Origin: Tidjanibacter sp. | GTDB lineage: Bacteria > Bacteroidota > Bacteroidia > Bacteroidales > Rikenellaceae | Length of the DNA stretch: 62,695 bases | NCBI GenBank assembly: GCA_017648105.1 | Contig: JAGCJH010000064.1 | Span: 1 to 62,695, forward strand | Direction of reading: 5' to 3' | Part shown: in pieces, positions 17,461 to 25,878 of the stretch | Layout of the letters: every line of letters begins with the position of its first letter | Position numbering within the stretch: position 1 is the stretch's first letter | Notes under the pieces: generated by a model | Told to the model about the DNA's origin: nothing | Database searches by the model: none | What the model saw: only the letters and a program-made list of their open reading frames with translations | Translations under genes and position numbers: made by a program

Positions 17461-18039
17461 ATGAAAAAACTCATATTCGCAACCAACAACGCCCACAAAC
17501 TCGAAGAGGTTGGTGCTATTATCGGCACCTCGCTCCAACTTGTAACTCTCCGAGAGGCGGGCATCACCGAGGATATCCCCGAGAACGAACCCACAATCGA
17601 GGGTAATGCACTTGCAAAGGCTCGCTATGTGTGGGAAAAGACCGGCTGTGACTGCTTTGCAGACGACACCGACTTGGAGGTTGATGCTCTTGGTGGCGCC
17701 CCCGGTGTACACTCGGCACGCTACGCCACCGATGGTCACGACTTCGAGGCAAACAGGATAAAACTCCTTCGTGAATTGGAGGGCAAGAGCGACCGTAAAG
17801 CCCGCTTCCGCACCGTAGTTGCACTCATCATTGAGGGCAAGGAATACTGCTTTGAGGGCATTGTGGAGGGTGAAATCACCACTCGTGAGATTGGCGAGGG
17901 CGGTTTCGGATATGACTGCCTCTTCCGCCCCGAGGGCTACGAGCGCACCTTTGCAGAACTCGCTCCCGAGGAGAAAAACGCCATTAGCCACCGAGGTCGT
18001 GCGGTTGCTAAATTGGCGAAGTGGCTAAAAAATCAGTAG
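17461..18039 (+). CDS. rdgB: XTP/dITP pyrophosphatase
   Basis: RdgB hydrolyses non-canonical purine triphosphates (dITP, XTP) to monophosphates, protecting DNA and RNA. The 192-residue protein has the N-terminal ATNNAHKLEEV, the central FADDTDLEVDALGGAPGVHSARYA, GYDCLFRPEGY and the C-terminal ISHRGRAVAKL, all typical. The length is usual. Its 3' end overlaps the end of the converging NtrC-like gene by seven bp. Confidence 0.95.
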   Translation: MKKLIFATNNAHKLEEVGAIIGTSLQLVTLREAGITEDIPENEPTIEGNALAKARYVWEKTGCDCFADDTDLEVDALGGAPGVHSARYATDGHDFEANRIKLLRELEGKSDRKARFRTVVALIIEGKEYCFEGIVEGEITTREIGEGGFGYDCLFRPEGYERTFAELAPEEKNAISHRGRAVAKLAKWLKNQ

Positions 18040-19172
18040 AAATTCGACACATTCGCCAAGACCTCATCACGGGTGATATTGTCGCTACCGAGCACCACAA
18101 GGCGCTCGACCATATTGTGCACCTCACGCACATTACCCTTCCACTCCATATTGACAAGTTCCGCCATAGCGTCTGAACGGATGCTCTTGGTCGGAACATT
18201 ATACTCCTCACACAGACTTTTCAGGAAGTATTTGACCAGCAGGGGGATATCCTCTCTGCGCTCGGATAGTGAGGGCACCCCAACAACTATCACACTCAGG
18301 CGGTGGAACAAATCCTCTCGGAAGTTACCACGAGCAATCTCCGCCACGAGGTTTTTGTTTGTCGCAGCCACGACCCTCACATCGACATCTATATCCCTAT
18401 CGCTCCCCACTCGGGTAATCTTACGCTCTTGAAGAGCACGCAACACCTTCGCTTGTGCCGCCATACTCATATCGCCAATTTCATCCAAGAAGAGCGTGCC
18501 GCCTATCGCCTGCTCAAACTTTCCCTTACGCTGTTTGATGGCGGATGTAAAAGCACCTTTCTCGTGACCAAAGAGTTCGCTCTCAATAAGTTCCGAAGGA
18601 ATTGCCGCACAATTAACCTCAACAAAAGGACCTGTCGCACGCCTGCTTTGCAGGTGTATCTGCCTTGCCACCAACTCCTTACCCGTGCCATTGGCGCCGA
18701 GAATTAAGACCCTTGCATCGGTCGGAGCAACCATCGAGATTACCCGTCGAAGGGTGCAAGTTTTGGGCGACTCGCCTACGATTTGATATTTCTGGCACGA
18801 TTTTTTCCTTTGGATGGTTGTGGGGCGTGATGCGGAGGACTCTGTGCGGGCGAGCAGGTTGCGCACCGATTGCAATAAAGTGGCGACATCCACAGGCTTG
18901 GCAACCAAATCCGAAGCTCCCGAACGGAAAATCTCCACAACCTCTGCGACCGTAGGCGTTGGCGCAAGTGCAATCCAGGGCACATCCACCACACCCCATC
19001 CCACACATTCGGGTGTGCCACAAATCATCAGTTGCACTCCTTCGAGCTCCCCGAGGGTCTCTTTGCAATCAAACTTCTCGGCAAGTATGACCGAGTAACC
19101 CTCGTGTTCGAGCAGTTCTTTGAGGGTGTTACGCACGCCTTTTTGTGCGTCCACCACAAGGATTTTTGTCAT
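18033..19172 (-). CDS. NtrC-type sigma-54 activator with degenerate receiver and no HTH
   Basis: The 379-residue protein has a receiver-like domain (1-110) and an AAA+ domain (about 130-360). The Walker A is GANGTGKE (159-166), the sigma-54 contact loop is GAFTSA (206-211) and the Walker B is GGTLFLDE (224-231). In the receiver, the acidic pair is D8-A9 and the phosphorylated Asp is replaced by Gly (MICGTPE, about residue 52); the conserved Lys-Pro (92-93) remains. It ends right after the AAA+ lid, without a Fis-type DNA-binding domain. Phosphorylation-dependent control is therefore unlikely; it may respond to another signal or partner. Bacteroidota relatives also seem to lack the HTH, judged from memory. 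Confidence 0.85.
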   Translation of the reverse strand: MTKILVVDAQKGVRNTLKELLEHEGYSVILAEKFDCKETLGELEGVQLMICGTPECVGWGVVDVPWIALAPTPTVAEVVEIFRSGASDLVAKPVDVATLLQSVRNLLARTESSASRPTTIQRKKSCQKYQIVGESPKTCTLRRVISMVAPTDARVLILGANGTGKELVARQIHLQSRRATGPFVEVNCAAIPSELIESELFGHEKGAFTSAIKQRKGKFEQAIGGTLFLDEIGDMSMAAQAKVLRALQERKITRVGSDRDIDVDVRVVAATNKNLVAEIARGNFREDLFHRLSVIVVGVPSLSERREDIPLLVKYFLKSLCEEYNVPTKSIRSDAMAELVNMEWKGNVREVHNMVERLVVLGSDNITRDEVLANVSNFY

Positions 19173-19454
19173 ATAAACGGTTATATTTTAATGTTTCTCT
19201 GTGTGCTCCTTTATGCCAACCCGCCACTATATGCAAATATGTGACCAAAATGGGGCGGGAGAGTTATAAAAAATCCAAAAAATAATCTATCTTTGTGTCA
19301 AAGATAGGTCTTGTTCCCTTTTTAGGAAATCGACCACCTCGGCAAAATGGCACAAATAGTCGGCAAAAAATAGCGCCCAGACCATCATTCGGAGTGCCCA
19401 ATGCCACAGCAAACAACAACTTCGACCACCATCAACAAACCACTAAGGTAAGTA
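19173..19454. other. Divergent regulatory spacer
   Basis: The 282-bp gap separates the NtrC-like gene from the DUF4290 gene. It holds a plus-strand -7 box in a palindrome (19287-19307). No sigma-54-type element was recognised and no gene was seen. Confidence 0.5.
19287..19307 (+). promoter_or_regulatory. Palindromic -7 promoter element
   Basis: TATCTTTG (19288-19295) is the Bacteroidota -7 box. It is one arm of a perfect inverted repeat, CTATCTTTG-tgt-CAAAGATAG. The second arm would be a -7 box on the other strand. It could drive the DUF4290 gene or act as an operator. Confidence 0.5.
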
Positions 19455-20111
19455 ATGAAAACTAACTACAATATCGAGCGTGAGAAGCTCCACCTGCCCG
19501 AGTATGGACGCCATATTCAGGATATGATTGCGGAGATGATGACAATCGAAAACCGACAGGAGCGCAACCTTCGAGCAAAGGCTCTTGTGGCTATTATGGC
19601 AAACATTCAGCACGCCTCGTCGGAGACCCCCGATTTTGAGCGTAAGCTATGGGACCACCTCTTCATTATGTCTGATTTTCAGTTGGATGTGGATTCGCCA
19701 TACCCCAAGCCTACCGCCTCCACAGTGATGCCTCCCCCTCGCAAAATGGAGTATCCAACGGGAGGAATTGCAATGAAGCACTACGGCAAAAATGTCAAGA
19801 ACATCATCCGTTCGCTCTCCCGCCTGAGAGATCAGCAGACCACCGATGCGGTCATTTACAACCTCGCACGCTATATGCGCACCAAGAGCTTCGAGTACAA
19901 CCAAGAGCACCCCGACAATGCCGTTATCATCAAGGATATTCGTCGAATGGCGGACTTCGACATTTCGGTAAATGAGGAGGCAATCACTTTGATTCGCAGT
20001 GAATATAGAATGAACCCCTACAACCACACAAAGAGGGGCGCTTTCCAGAAAAAAGGTGGCAAAAACCAGAAGAACACCCGCAAGGCGGGACAACAAACAA
20101 CCCGAAAATAA
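19455..20111 (+). CDS. DUF4290 family protein
   Basis: A 218-residue cytoplasmic protein of a Bacteroidota family without known function. The start (YNIEREKLHLPEYGRHIQDMI, then MTIENRQERNLRAKALVAIMA) matches the conserved DUF4290 N-terminus. The core is alpha-helical. The C-terminal 25 residues are strongly basic with many Lys, Gln and Asn (KKGGKNQKNTRKAG), suggesting nucleic-acid or ribosome contact, which is inference. The next gene starts 35 bp downstream on the same strand. Confidence 0.8.
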   Translation: MKTNYNIEREKLHLPEYGRHIQDMIAEMMTIENRQERNLRAKALVAIMANIQHASSETPDFERKLWDHLFIMSDFQLDVDSPYPKPTASTVMPPPRKMEYPTGGIAMKHYGKNVKNIIRSLSRLRDQQTTDAVIYNLARYMRTKSFEYNQEHPDNAVIIKDIRRMADFDISVNEEAITLIRSEYRMNPYNHTKRGAFQKKGGKNQKNTRKAGQQTTRK

Positions 20112-20146
20112 CAAACCAAAGAAACCCTATCAATAAGGAGAAAAAT

Positions 20147-21298
20147 ATGATGAAAAAAATCTCTATCTTCGCTCTGTCGCTCATCGCCCTGTGCGGTTGC
20201 AATAACAATCAAGTAACCGTCGAGGGCGAGTTTGCAGCGTGTCCCAATGAAACCGTCATCTTGGAGAGAGTTTCGGAGGGTGGTGGCATCGTTGCCGACT
20301 CGGTGGCAACCAGCAACCTCGGAGCCTTCAAAATCAAGGTGTCACTCCCCGAAGGCGAGCCCACATTCTACAATCTGCGCTGTGGCGAGCGCAACATCCC
20401 GCTGATTCTTGCCTCGGGCGAGAAGGTGGAGGTCAAATCGATACCCTGCCTCATTGACGGCTATACCATTAGGGGCTCAAAGGAGTCGGAATTGGTTAAG
20501 GAGGTGAAAAACATTATGGGTTTCGGCGTGGCAAAACTCGACTCGATGACCACCCTCTACAACCAGACAAAAAACAAGAAGACCCAAGAGCTTATCAATA
20601 AGGACTACACCGCCGAATACTACAACATCAAGCGTGAGCAAATTGGCTTCATCGTGAAAAATGCGGGCTCTCTCGCAGCAATCTATGCGCTCAATCAGCG
20701 CATCCCTGGCGACGATGTACTCTTCGGTAGCAACAATGATATCATCTATTTCCGCCTTGTGGCTGAGGAGGTTGCGAAGAACTACCCCACCTCGCCCTAT
20801 TTGGTAGGCTTGCAGGCAACCATCGACCAGTATGACCAACAGGTGGCTCTTGCCGACAAAATCAACAAGGCGCTCTCCGAAGCGCCCGCAAACTTCCCCG
20901 AAGTGGAACTCCCTGATATGTATGGCAAAAAGCAGAGCCTCACTGCGGCACAGCAGGGCAAGGTGCTCCTGCTCGATTTTTGGAGCCTCGGCGACCAGAA
21001 CGCAACCTTCCGCAATGCCGAGCTGAAAGAGATTTATGCCCAATATAAAGATAAGGGTTTTGAGATCTATCAGGTATCGGTTGATACCTCCAAGCCCGCT
21101 TGGGTGGAGGGTGTGCAGACCCAAAAGTTGCCTTGGATTTCGGTGTGTGACTTCAAGGGCGCAAACTCCATCGCCGTGCAACTCTATGGCGTTGTGAGCA
21201 TCCCCCAAAACTTCCTGCTCGATAGGGAGGGCAACATTGTGGCGATGAACGCCTATGGCGACGACCTGAAAAAAGAGCTCGCAAGGCTGATGAAATAA
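20147..21298 (+). CDS. TlpA-like thioredoxin-fold lipoprotein lacking CXXC
   Basis: A 383-residue lipoprotein with Cys at about residue 18 (LIALCGC). The first part resembles DUF4369 (VTVEGEFAACPNETVILERV), common in Bacteroidota thiol-disulphide proteins. The C-terminal 140 residues are a TlpA/AhpC-type thioredoxin fold (LPDMYGKKQSLTAAQQGKVLLLDFW to the cis-Pro region VSIPQNFLLDREG). Where a CXXC motif is expected after DFW the sequence is SLGDQNATF, so the redox cysteines are missing. It cannot be a classical disulphide reductase and may bind rather than reduce a partner. It is probably co-transcribed with the DUF4290 gene. Confidence 0.8.
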   Translation: MMKKISIFALSLIALCGCNNNQVTVEGEFAACPNETVILERVSEGGGIVADSVATSNLGAFKIKVSLPEGEPTFYNLRCGERNIPLILASGEKVEVKSIPCLIDGYTIRGSKESELVKEVKNIMGFGVAKLDSMTTLYNQTKNKKTQELINKDYTAEYYNIKREQIGFIVKNAGSLAAIYALNQRIPGDDVLFGSNNDIIYFRLVAEEVAKNYPTSPYLVGLQATIDQYDQQVALADKINKALSEAPANFPEVELPDMYGKKQSLTAAQQGKVLLLDFWSLGDQNATFRNAELKEIYAQYKDKGFEIYQVSVDTSKPAWVEGVQTQKLPWISVCDFKGANSIAVQLYGVVSIPQNFLLDREGNIVAMNAYGDDLKKELARLMK

Positions 21299-21319
21299 AC
21301 CCTAAAAAACAACCCAACA

Positions 21320-22054
21320 ATGTACTATTTTGCCTCGGATATGCACCTCGGAAGTGGAGCTCACTCGGCGCCACAAGATAGTGAGAGGGCGGTTGTGGAG
21401 TGGCTCGACAGAGTTGCCCCAACAGCTCGTGCAATCTTCCTTGTAGGTGACATCTTTGACTTCTGGTATGAATACAAACGAGTTGTACCACAAGGTTTTA
21501 CCCGCCTGCTGGGCAAACTCTCGGAGCTTACCGACCGAGGTGTGGAGATACACTTTTTTGTCGGCAACCACGATATGTGGCAACAGGATTATTTGGAGCG
21601 TGAGTGTGGCGTGAAGATGCACTTCGAGCGTGAGGTTTTCGAGCTCTATGGCAAGAAGGTAAGCATCTGCCACGGCGACGACATCTACGCACGCTACTTG
21701 GGTGGCTGGACAAAACTTATGAACTCCATCTTCCGCAGTCGCACGGCACGCTGGCTCTTCTCACACCTCGTACATCCCGACTTCGCTATGCGCTTCGGTT
21801 TGGGTTGGTCACACGGTAGCCGCAAGGCTAAGGATGTGGCGATGCCCTTCCTCGGGATGAACGACCCGCTGGTCAAGGAGGCTCAGAAGATTGGTCAGTC
21901 GGAGAGTGTGGATTACTTTGTCTTTGGTCATAATCACTGTGCCGAAAGGGTCAAATTGGAGGGCGGAAGCGAGGTCTTTTTCCTCGGACATTGGTTTGAT
22001 GGCGAGGTTTATGCTGAGCTCGACGAAGAGGGTGTAATGACACTCCACAAATAG
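21320..22054 (+). CDS. lpxH: UDP-2,3-diacylglucosamine pyrophosphatase
   Basis: LpxH makes lipid X from UDP-2,3-diacylglucosamine in lipid A synthesis at the inner-membrane surface. The 244-residue calcineurin-like protein has metal motifs SDMHLG, GDIFDFWYEY, GNHDMW, CHGDD and FGHNHCA in order. The length is usual. It follows the thioredoxin-like gene by 21 bp. The spacer after it carries two inverted copies of the AAATAAGGTACATTT motif. Confidence 0.93.
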   Translation: MYYFASDMHLGSGAHSAPQDSERAVVEWLDRVAPTARAIFLVGDIFDFWYEYKRVVPQGFTRLLGKLSELTDRGVEIHFFVGNHDMWQQDYLERECGVKMHFEREVFELYGKKVSICHGDDIYARYLGGWTKLMNSIFRSRTARWLFSHLVHPDFAMRFGLGWSHGSRKAKDVAMPFLGMNDPLVKEAQKIGQSESVDYFVFGHNHCAERVKLEGGSEVFFLGHWFDGEVYAELDEEGVMTLHK

Positions 22055-22056
22055 CG

Positions 22057-22098
22057 AAAAATGTACCTTATTTTTTCGCCCAAATGTACCTTATTTTT
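22057..22098. repeat. AAATAAGGTACATTT motif, two copies in reverse orientation
   Basis: Between lpxH and thyA the complement AAATGTACCTTATTTTT occurs twice with a short CGCC spacer. It is the same word found near btuG, btuB and corA. Confidence 0.75.
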
Positions 22099-22125
22099 GA
22101 TTTACAAAAAACCTCATAACAACCT

Positions 22126-23025
22126 ATGAAACAATATCTTGACCTACTTCGAGAAATTCGTGATAATGGCGTAGTAAAAGGCGATCGCACAGGCACGGGT
22201 ACGAAGAGCATTTTTGGCTACCAAATGCGCTTCAATCTTGCCGACGGCTTCCCCCTGCTAACCACAAAAAAGGTCTTCACAAAGGGTATCATTCACGAAC
22301 TGCTTTGGTTCTTGAAGGGCGACACAAATATCGGCTACCTCGTAGAAAATGGGGTGCACATTTGGGATAACGACGCCTATCGCTTCTATGGCGAGAGGTG
22401 CGCAGCTGCGGGCGTGGCACCCATCGCTCGTGAGGAGTTCTTGGAAAGGGCAAAGAGTGCCGAAGAGTCACCCATTGAAGGCTATCGCTATGGCGATTTG
22501 GGCTGTGTCTATGGCGCACAATGGCGCAGTTGGGGCGCTCCCGACGGCAGGGTTATCGACCAAATCGAGGAGGTCATCCGCACAATCAAGACCAACCCCA
22601 ATTCGAGGCGTATGTTGGTGTCGGCGTGGAATGTTGCCGATGTTGAGAGTATGGCTTTACCCCCCTGCCACGTGCTTTTTCAGTTCTATGTAGCAGACGG
22701 AAAGCTCTCCTGCCAACTCTACCAGCGCAGTGCCGACACATTTTTGGGCGTTCCATTCAACATTGCCTCCTACGCACTTTTGACGCACATTATTGCAAAA
22801 TTGTGTTGTTTGGAGGTCGGAGAATTTATCCACACATTGGGCGACACACACCTCTACTTAAACCATTTTGAGCAAGTCGAGGAGCAGCTCTCCCGTGAGC
22901 CTCGTACACTCCCCCGTCTGTGGCTCAATCCCGAGGTCACATCCATTGCCGACCTCCGCTTTGAGGACATCCGCATCGAGGATTACGACCCCCATCCCAC
23001 CATCAAAGCTCCAATGTCGTTCTAA
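22126..23025 (+). CDS. thyA: Thymidylate synthase
   Basis: ThyA methylates dUMP to dTMP using methylene-tetrahydrofolate. The 299-residue protein has [13 protein letters not shown], the phosphate-binding loops, the active-site segment [12 protein letters not shown] with the catalytic Cys, [19 protein letters not shown] and the C-terminal [21 protein letters not shown]. An insert near residues 85-120 makes it longer than the E. coli enzyme (264), as in many other bacteria. It is 16 bp upstream of folA, the usual partner that recycles dihydrofolate. Confidence 0.97.
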   Translation: MKQYLDLLREIRDNGVVKGDRTGTGTKSIFGYQMRFNLADGFPLLTTKKVFTKGIIHELLWFLKGDTNIGYLVENGVHIWDNDAYRFYGERCAAAGVAPIAREEFLERAKSAEESPIEGYRYGDLGCVYGAQWRSWGAPDGRVIDQIEEVIRTIKTNPNSRRMLVSAWNVADVESMALPPCHVLFQFYVADGKLSCQLYQRSADTFLGVPFNIASYALLTHIIAKLCCLEVGEFIHTLGDTHLYLNHFEQVEEQLSREPRTLPRLWLNPEVTSIADLRFEDIRIEDYDPHPTIKAPMSF

Positions 23026-23041
23026 TTAAACATCGCACGCA

Positions 23042-23530
23042 ATGAAGACCAAGATTTCACTCATCGTAGCAGTTGCCAAGAATGGAATAATCGGCACGGG
23101 CGGCACAATGCCCTGGCACATAACCGAGGATTTCGCACACTTCAAGACCGAGACCCTCGGACACTCTGTCATTATGGGACGCAAGACATACGAGAGCATC
23201 GGTCGTCCTCTGCCCCGCAGACGCAACATTGTCATCACACGCAACACTGAGCTCTCGATTGAGGGCTGCGAGATGGCGAGTTCATTGGAGGGCGCAATAG
23301 CGATGTGCGAGGGCGAAGAGGAGGTTTTCATCATCGGTGGTGGTGAGATTTACCGCCAAGCGATGCCACTCGCAGACAAACTCTACATCACGCATGTGGG
23401 CGTGGAGGTCGAAGGCGACACCCGCTTCCCTGACATCGACCCCGATGTGTGGCACGAGGTCAGCCACAAGGAGTTTCCCCACGGCTCCACCTTTCCCCAC
23501 CCCTTCTCCTTCGTGGACTACGAGAAGTAG
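23042..23530 (+). CDS. folA: Dihydrofolate reductase
   Basis: FolA reduces dihydrofolate, formed by the thymidylate synthase encoded just upstream, to tetrahydrofolate with NADPH. The 162-residue protein shows ISLIVAVAKNGIIG, the MPWHITEDFAHFK substrate loop, GRKTYESIGRPLP, NIVITRN and the VFIIGGGEIYRQA cofactor loop. The length is usual. thyA and folA form a two-gene unit, a common arrangement. Confidence 0.97.
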   Translation: MKTKISLIVAVAKNGIIGTGGTMPWHITEDFAHFKTETLGHSVIMGRKTYESIGRPLPRRRNIVITRNTELSIEGCEMASSLEGAIAMCEGEEEVFIIGGGEIYRQAMPLADKLYITHVGVEVEGDTRFPDIDPDVWHEVSHKEFPHGSTFPHPFSFVDYEK

Positions 23531-23659
23531 ATATAATTGCTGTCGCACGCACGAAGGATTTGTCCCAGAGGTTAAAAATTTTTCGGGGACGGAAGGGTGT
23601 GATTGTTAGACAGGTAGGGGGTTGCAAGCAAGGTATAAGCCCCGAAAAAGGCAAAAAAT

Positions 23660-23690
23660 TTTGCAAAATCGAAAAAAACACCTACCTTTG
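23660..23690 (+). promoter_or_regulatory. Initiator tRNA promoter with ideal spacing
   Basis: TTTG (23660-23663) and TACCTTTG (23683-23690) are separated by exactly 19 nt, the textbook Bacteroidota -33/-7 layout. It lies 15 nt before the tRNA. Confidence 0.8.
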
Positions 23691-23705
23691 CACTCGCAAA
23701 TGTAC

Positions 23706-23778
23706 CGCGGGGTAGAGCAGTTGGTAGCTCGTCGGGCTCATAACCCGGAGGCCGGAGGTTCGAGTCCTCCCCCCGCTA
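23706..23778 (+). tRNA. Initiator tRNA-fMet (anticodon CAU)
   Basis: The anticodon loop is CTCATAA. Three consecutive G-C pairs at the base of the anticodon stem (GGG/CCC) and an unpaired first acceptor position (C1 against T72) identify the initiator type. T arm GGAGG/CCTCC with loop TTCGAGT. CCA is not encoded. Its last 16 nt plus two more are repeated 173 bp downstream. Confidence 0.93.
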
Positions 23779-23953
23779 CTAAAACAAACGGAGAGTCAAA
23801 TGGCTCTCCGTTTGTTTTTGCATTGGGGGAGGGCGAGAACCGAAGGTTCGAACCGACGCACGAAGCGAGTGCAGAGGCTGCTTGCAGACTATGCCTCGCA
23901 AAAAGGAGGAAAAGCAAATTGCTTGCAATTTGATTAGTCCTCCCCCCGCTACT
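23763..23953 (+). repeat. Duplicated 3' end of the initiator tRNA bounding a 155-bp segment
   Basis: AGTCCTCCCCCCGCTACT occurs at 23763-23780 (tRNA 3' end) and again at 23936-23953. The segment between holds the terminator and a T-arm-like palindrome (AACCGAAGGTTCGAACC). This is the layout of an att-site duplication. Confidence 0.8.
23781..23819 (+). terminator. Terminator of the initiator tRNA
   Basis: ACAAACGGAGAG and CTCTCCGTTTGT form a 12-bp stem followed by TTTTT. It starts directly after the tRNA 3' end. Confidence 0.85.
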
Positions 23954-23954
23954 C

Positions 23955-23987
23955 AAAAAGGAGAAACGAAAATGTTTCTCCTTTTTT
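23955..23987. terminator. Hairpin after the tRNA-end copy
   Basis: AAAAAGGAGAAAC and GTTTCTCCTTTTT pair, with A- and T-runs on both sides, so it can terminate in both directions. The preceding CTACTC joins it to the tRNA-end copy. Confidence 0.75.
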
Positions 23988-24023
23988 TCGTATCGGGGGT
24001 TATCCCCCGACTATATTTACATT

Positions 24024-24066
24024 CCTCCTAAATCCCCCTTTGAGAAAGGGGGACTTCTTGGTGGGG
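24024..24066. repeat. C/G-run palindromic repeat, copy 2
   Basis: CCTAAATCCCCCT, a short loop, then GGGGGACTT, as at 12215-12250 in the opposite orientation. Confidence 0.6.
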
Positions 24067-24150
24067 TTTCCCAACCTCTCTACAAAAAAAAGACAACAAC
24101 TGCAAAATCTTTCAAAAACGAGTTCGAGATTTTGATTGCACAGCCTACTC

Positions 24151-24183
24151 AAAAAGGAGAAACCCGAAAGTTTCTCCTTTTTA
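24151..24183. terminator. Second copy of the CTACTC-GGAGAAAC hairpin
   Basis: The stem AAAAAGGAGAAAC/GTTTCTCCTTTTT is again preceded by CTACTC, nearly repeating 23951-23987 but without the tRNA end. It may terminate the converging lipoprotein gene at 24250. Confidence 0.7.
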
Positions 24184-24249
24184 TATCGTGTATATGCGCA
24201 CATCGCACGGGCGTAGGCGCACAATGCGGGCGTGCGCACGAGAGGGTTT

Positions 24250-25155
24250 CTACTGGGGAGTGATGCAGGCGCCAGTCCAGTCGTAGTAGCCCGTGATGGC
24301 AGATGTGGAGGCGAAAAGTCGGATGGCAATGGCGTTGTGGCTCATTGTGGCGGTCACCTCTACCGTGTCATTTGAAATTTTCAGCTTACCCACGCCAGTA
24401 CAGTCATCAGCAATCACAGCATTATCTCCAAAAGTGAGCGTCACGGGGTCGGCAATCCTAAAATCCACAACATACCCATCGCCATAGTTGTTTTGGTCGT
24501 CGCTAATTTTACCGCCACCCACCATTGTGAACACCAACGCCTCAGCCTCACCCTTGCGAAAAGCGGTATTATTGGTTGTGATTGTCACATCCAACTCCAC
24601 CTGGGTTTTGGTTGCCACAAAGGTGCGCCACGCACGCAGATAGTAGTCGAAGTCACCCACTTTCAATGGGTAGTATGGCACTTCGCAGCCCCTCATCTGC
24701 ACCCTATAACAATCCTCTCCGATGCGCTGAATGAGGGGGCGGTGTTCACTTTGTGTGCCCTTATAGAGAAACATTGGATTTTCCACAACCTCCCACTCTG
24801 CACCCTCTTCGCCAAGAAGCAAACCTTCGTTGAAGTGATATATTTCCTGCTCTTCATCGTCATAGATGTACCACAGATTATCCTCCTTTTCACGCACCTT
24901 GCGGTAGGGGTAGTATCTGTCCTCCAACGCCAAGCGACTCTCCTCGTCAGGTGCGAGGATATATTCGTTCAGGTTGAGCGCCTGAATGAGCATACCCGAG
25001 GCGCCCACCAACGCCTTGGTGCTCTGCTCAAAGAGAATCATACCCGAAGCTGTGGGGTCGAGCGACTCGATGAGCCACTCGTCGCCACTATCATCATAGC
25101 ACCCCACCATTGTGAGCGAGAGTGCTACTGCGAAGATATATTGAAATTTTTTCAT
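24250..25155 (-). CDS. Hypothetical lipoprotein
   Basis: A 301-residue predicted lipoprotein: signal MKKFQYIFAVALSLTMVGC with the acylated Cys near residue 19, followed by an acidic tail (YDDSGDEW). The body is beta-rich with many aromatic residues (VPYYPLKVGDFDYYLRAWRTFV) and no motif that was recognised. The gene 21 bp upstream in the same direction encodes a predicted outer-membrane protein, so they are likely a unit acting in the envelope. Function unknown. Confidence 0.6.
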   Translation of the reverse strand: MKKFQYIFAVALSLTMVGCYDDSGDEWLIESLDPTASGMILFEQSTKALVGASGMLIQALNLNEYILAPDEESRLALEDRYYPYRKVREKEDNLWYIYDDEEQEIYHFNEGLLLGEEGAEWEVVENPMFLYKGTQSEHRPLIQRIGEDCYRVQMRGCEVPYYPLKVGDFDYYLRAWRTFVATKTQVELDVTITTNNTAFRKGEAEALVFTMVGGGKISDDQNNYGDGYVVDFRIADPVTLTFGDNAVIADDCTGVGKLKISNDTVEVTATMSHNAIAIRLFASTSAITGYYDWTGACITPQ

Positions 25156-25176
25156 AGTTACTCCGTCATTTTGAAG

Positions 25177-25878
25177 TTAAAACCTGTAACCGATACCAAA
25201 GCTATGCGCATAGGTGACATTGACGCCGTAGTTTGTTTCGGCAAAGTAGTAGATTTTGCCACCCACCGCAATGCCATAGCCACCAAAGAACTCTGCTTCA
25301 TACCAAGTACCATAGCCTGTCTGGTTTGAAATCAGACCGAAACAACCCGCCTGCACATAGAGCCTCAACCAGTTGTTGTTTATAAGATTATAGCGCAACA
25401 TAGGACTGAGTACCAAGACTTTGGCATTGCTGTGTTGTACCACATCTCCCGTGAGCGCACTGTAACGATTCTGATTTGCCCACGCAAAGCAGGTCGTAAC
25501 ACCCACCTGCCAATTATCGCCATAGCTCATCATCACATTCAACTCGGGAAGATAGCCCCAATGCACCGAGCCACTCTTGAAAGCATTGACCAAATATTGA
25601 TTTTGGAGCGTGCTGTTGGGATATATCTCCATTATCTCCATATTGGCATACGCACTACCATAGCCGTTGGTGAGTCTGTGCAAGTGATTAAGGTCATAGA
25701 GGGGCATAGCGAGGCGAATCTCAAACCTCCTTTCCAGCGTTGGGGTCTTCCACGAAAGGAAGCGCTCACCCAAGGACATCTCCTTATAGGTTTTGTATTC
25801 GGTGGTTTGTGGCTCATTTGCAAAGAGTTGCACCACGCCAAGAGCAACCACCACAACCATCAGTAGAAACTTTTTCAT
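25177..25878 (-). CDS. Predicted outer-membrane beta-barrel protein
   Basis: A 233-residue protein with signal peptide (hydrophobic 4-20, LFA cleavage). The mature part has alternating hydrophobic strands (FEIRLAMPLYDL, KVLVLSPMLRYNLI, WLRLYVQAGCFGLISN, GYGIAVGGKIYYF) and ends in an aromatic residue (GIGYRF), as expected for BamA-recognised barrels. It precedes the lipoprotein gene by 21 bp. Substrate or role cannot be told. Confidence 0.6.
   Translation of the reverse strand: MKKFLLMVVVVALGVVQLFANEPQTTEYKTYKEMSLGERFLSWKTPTLERRFEIRLAMPLYDLNHLHRLTNGYGSAYANMEIMEIYPNSTLQNQYLVNAFKSGSVHWGYLPELNVMMSYGDNWQVGVTTCFAWANQNRYSALTGDVVQHSNAKVLVLSPMLRYNLINNNWLRLYVQAGCFGLISNQTGYGTWYEAEFFGGYGIAVGGKIYYFAETNYGVNVTYAHSFGIGYRF

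Larger units (their letters stand above)
23820..24249. other. Repeat-rich spacer behind the initiator tRNA
   Basis: It holds the tRNA-end copy, the two similar hairpins and the C/G-run repeat. A GCGCACA-rich stretch lies at about 24194-24240. Open frames here look like translated tRNA and repeat sequence; no gene was recognised. Confidence 0.6.

Noticed and set aside
23738..23956. Small open frame over the initiator tRNA and its copy
   Set aside because: It is translated tRNA and repeat sequence, a common false gene call.
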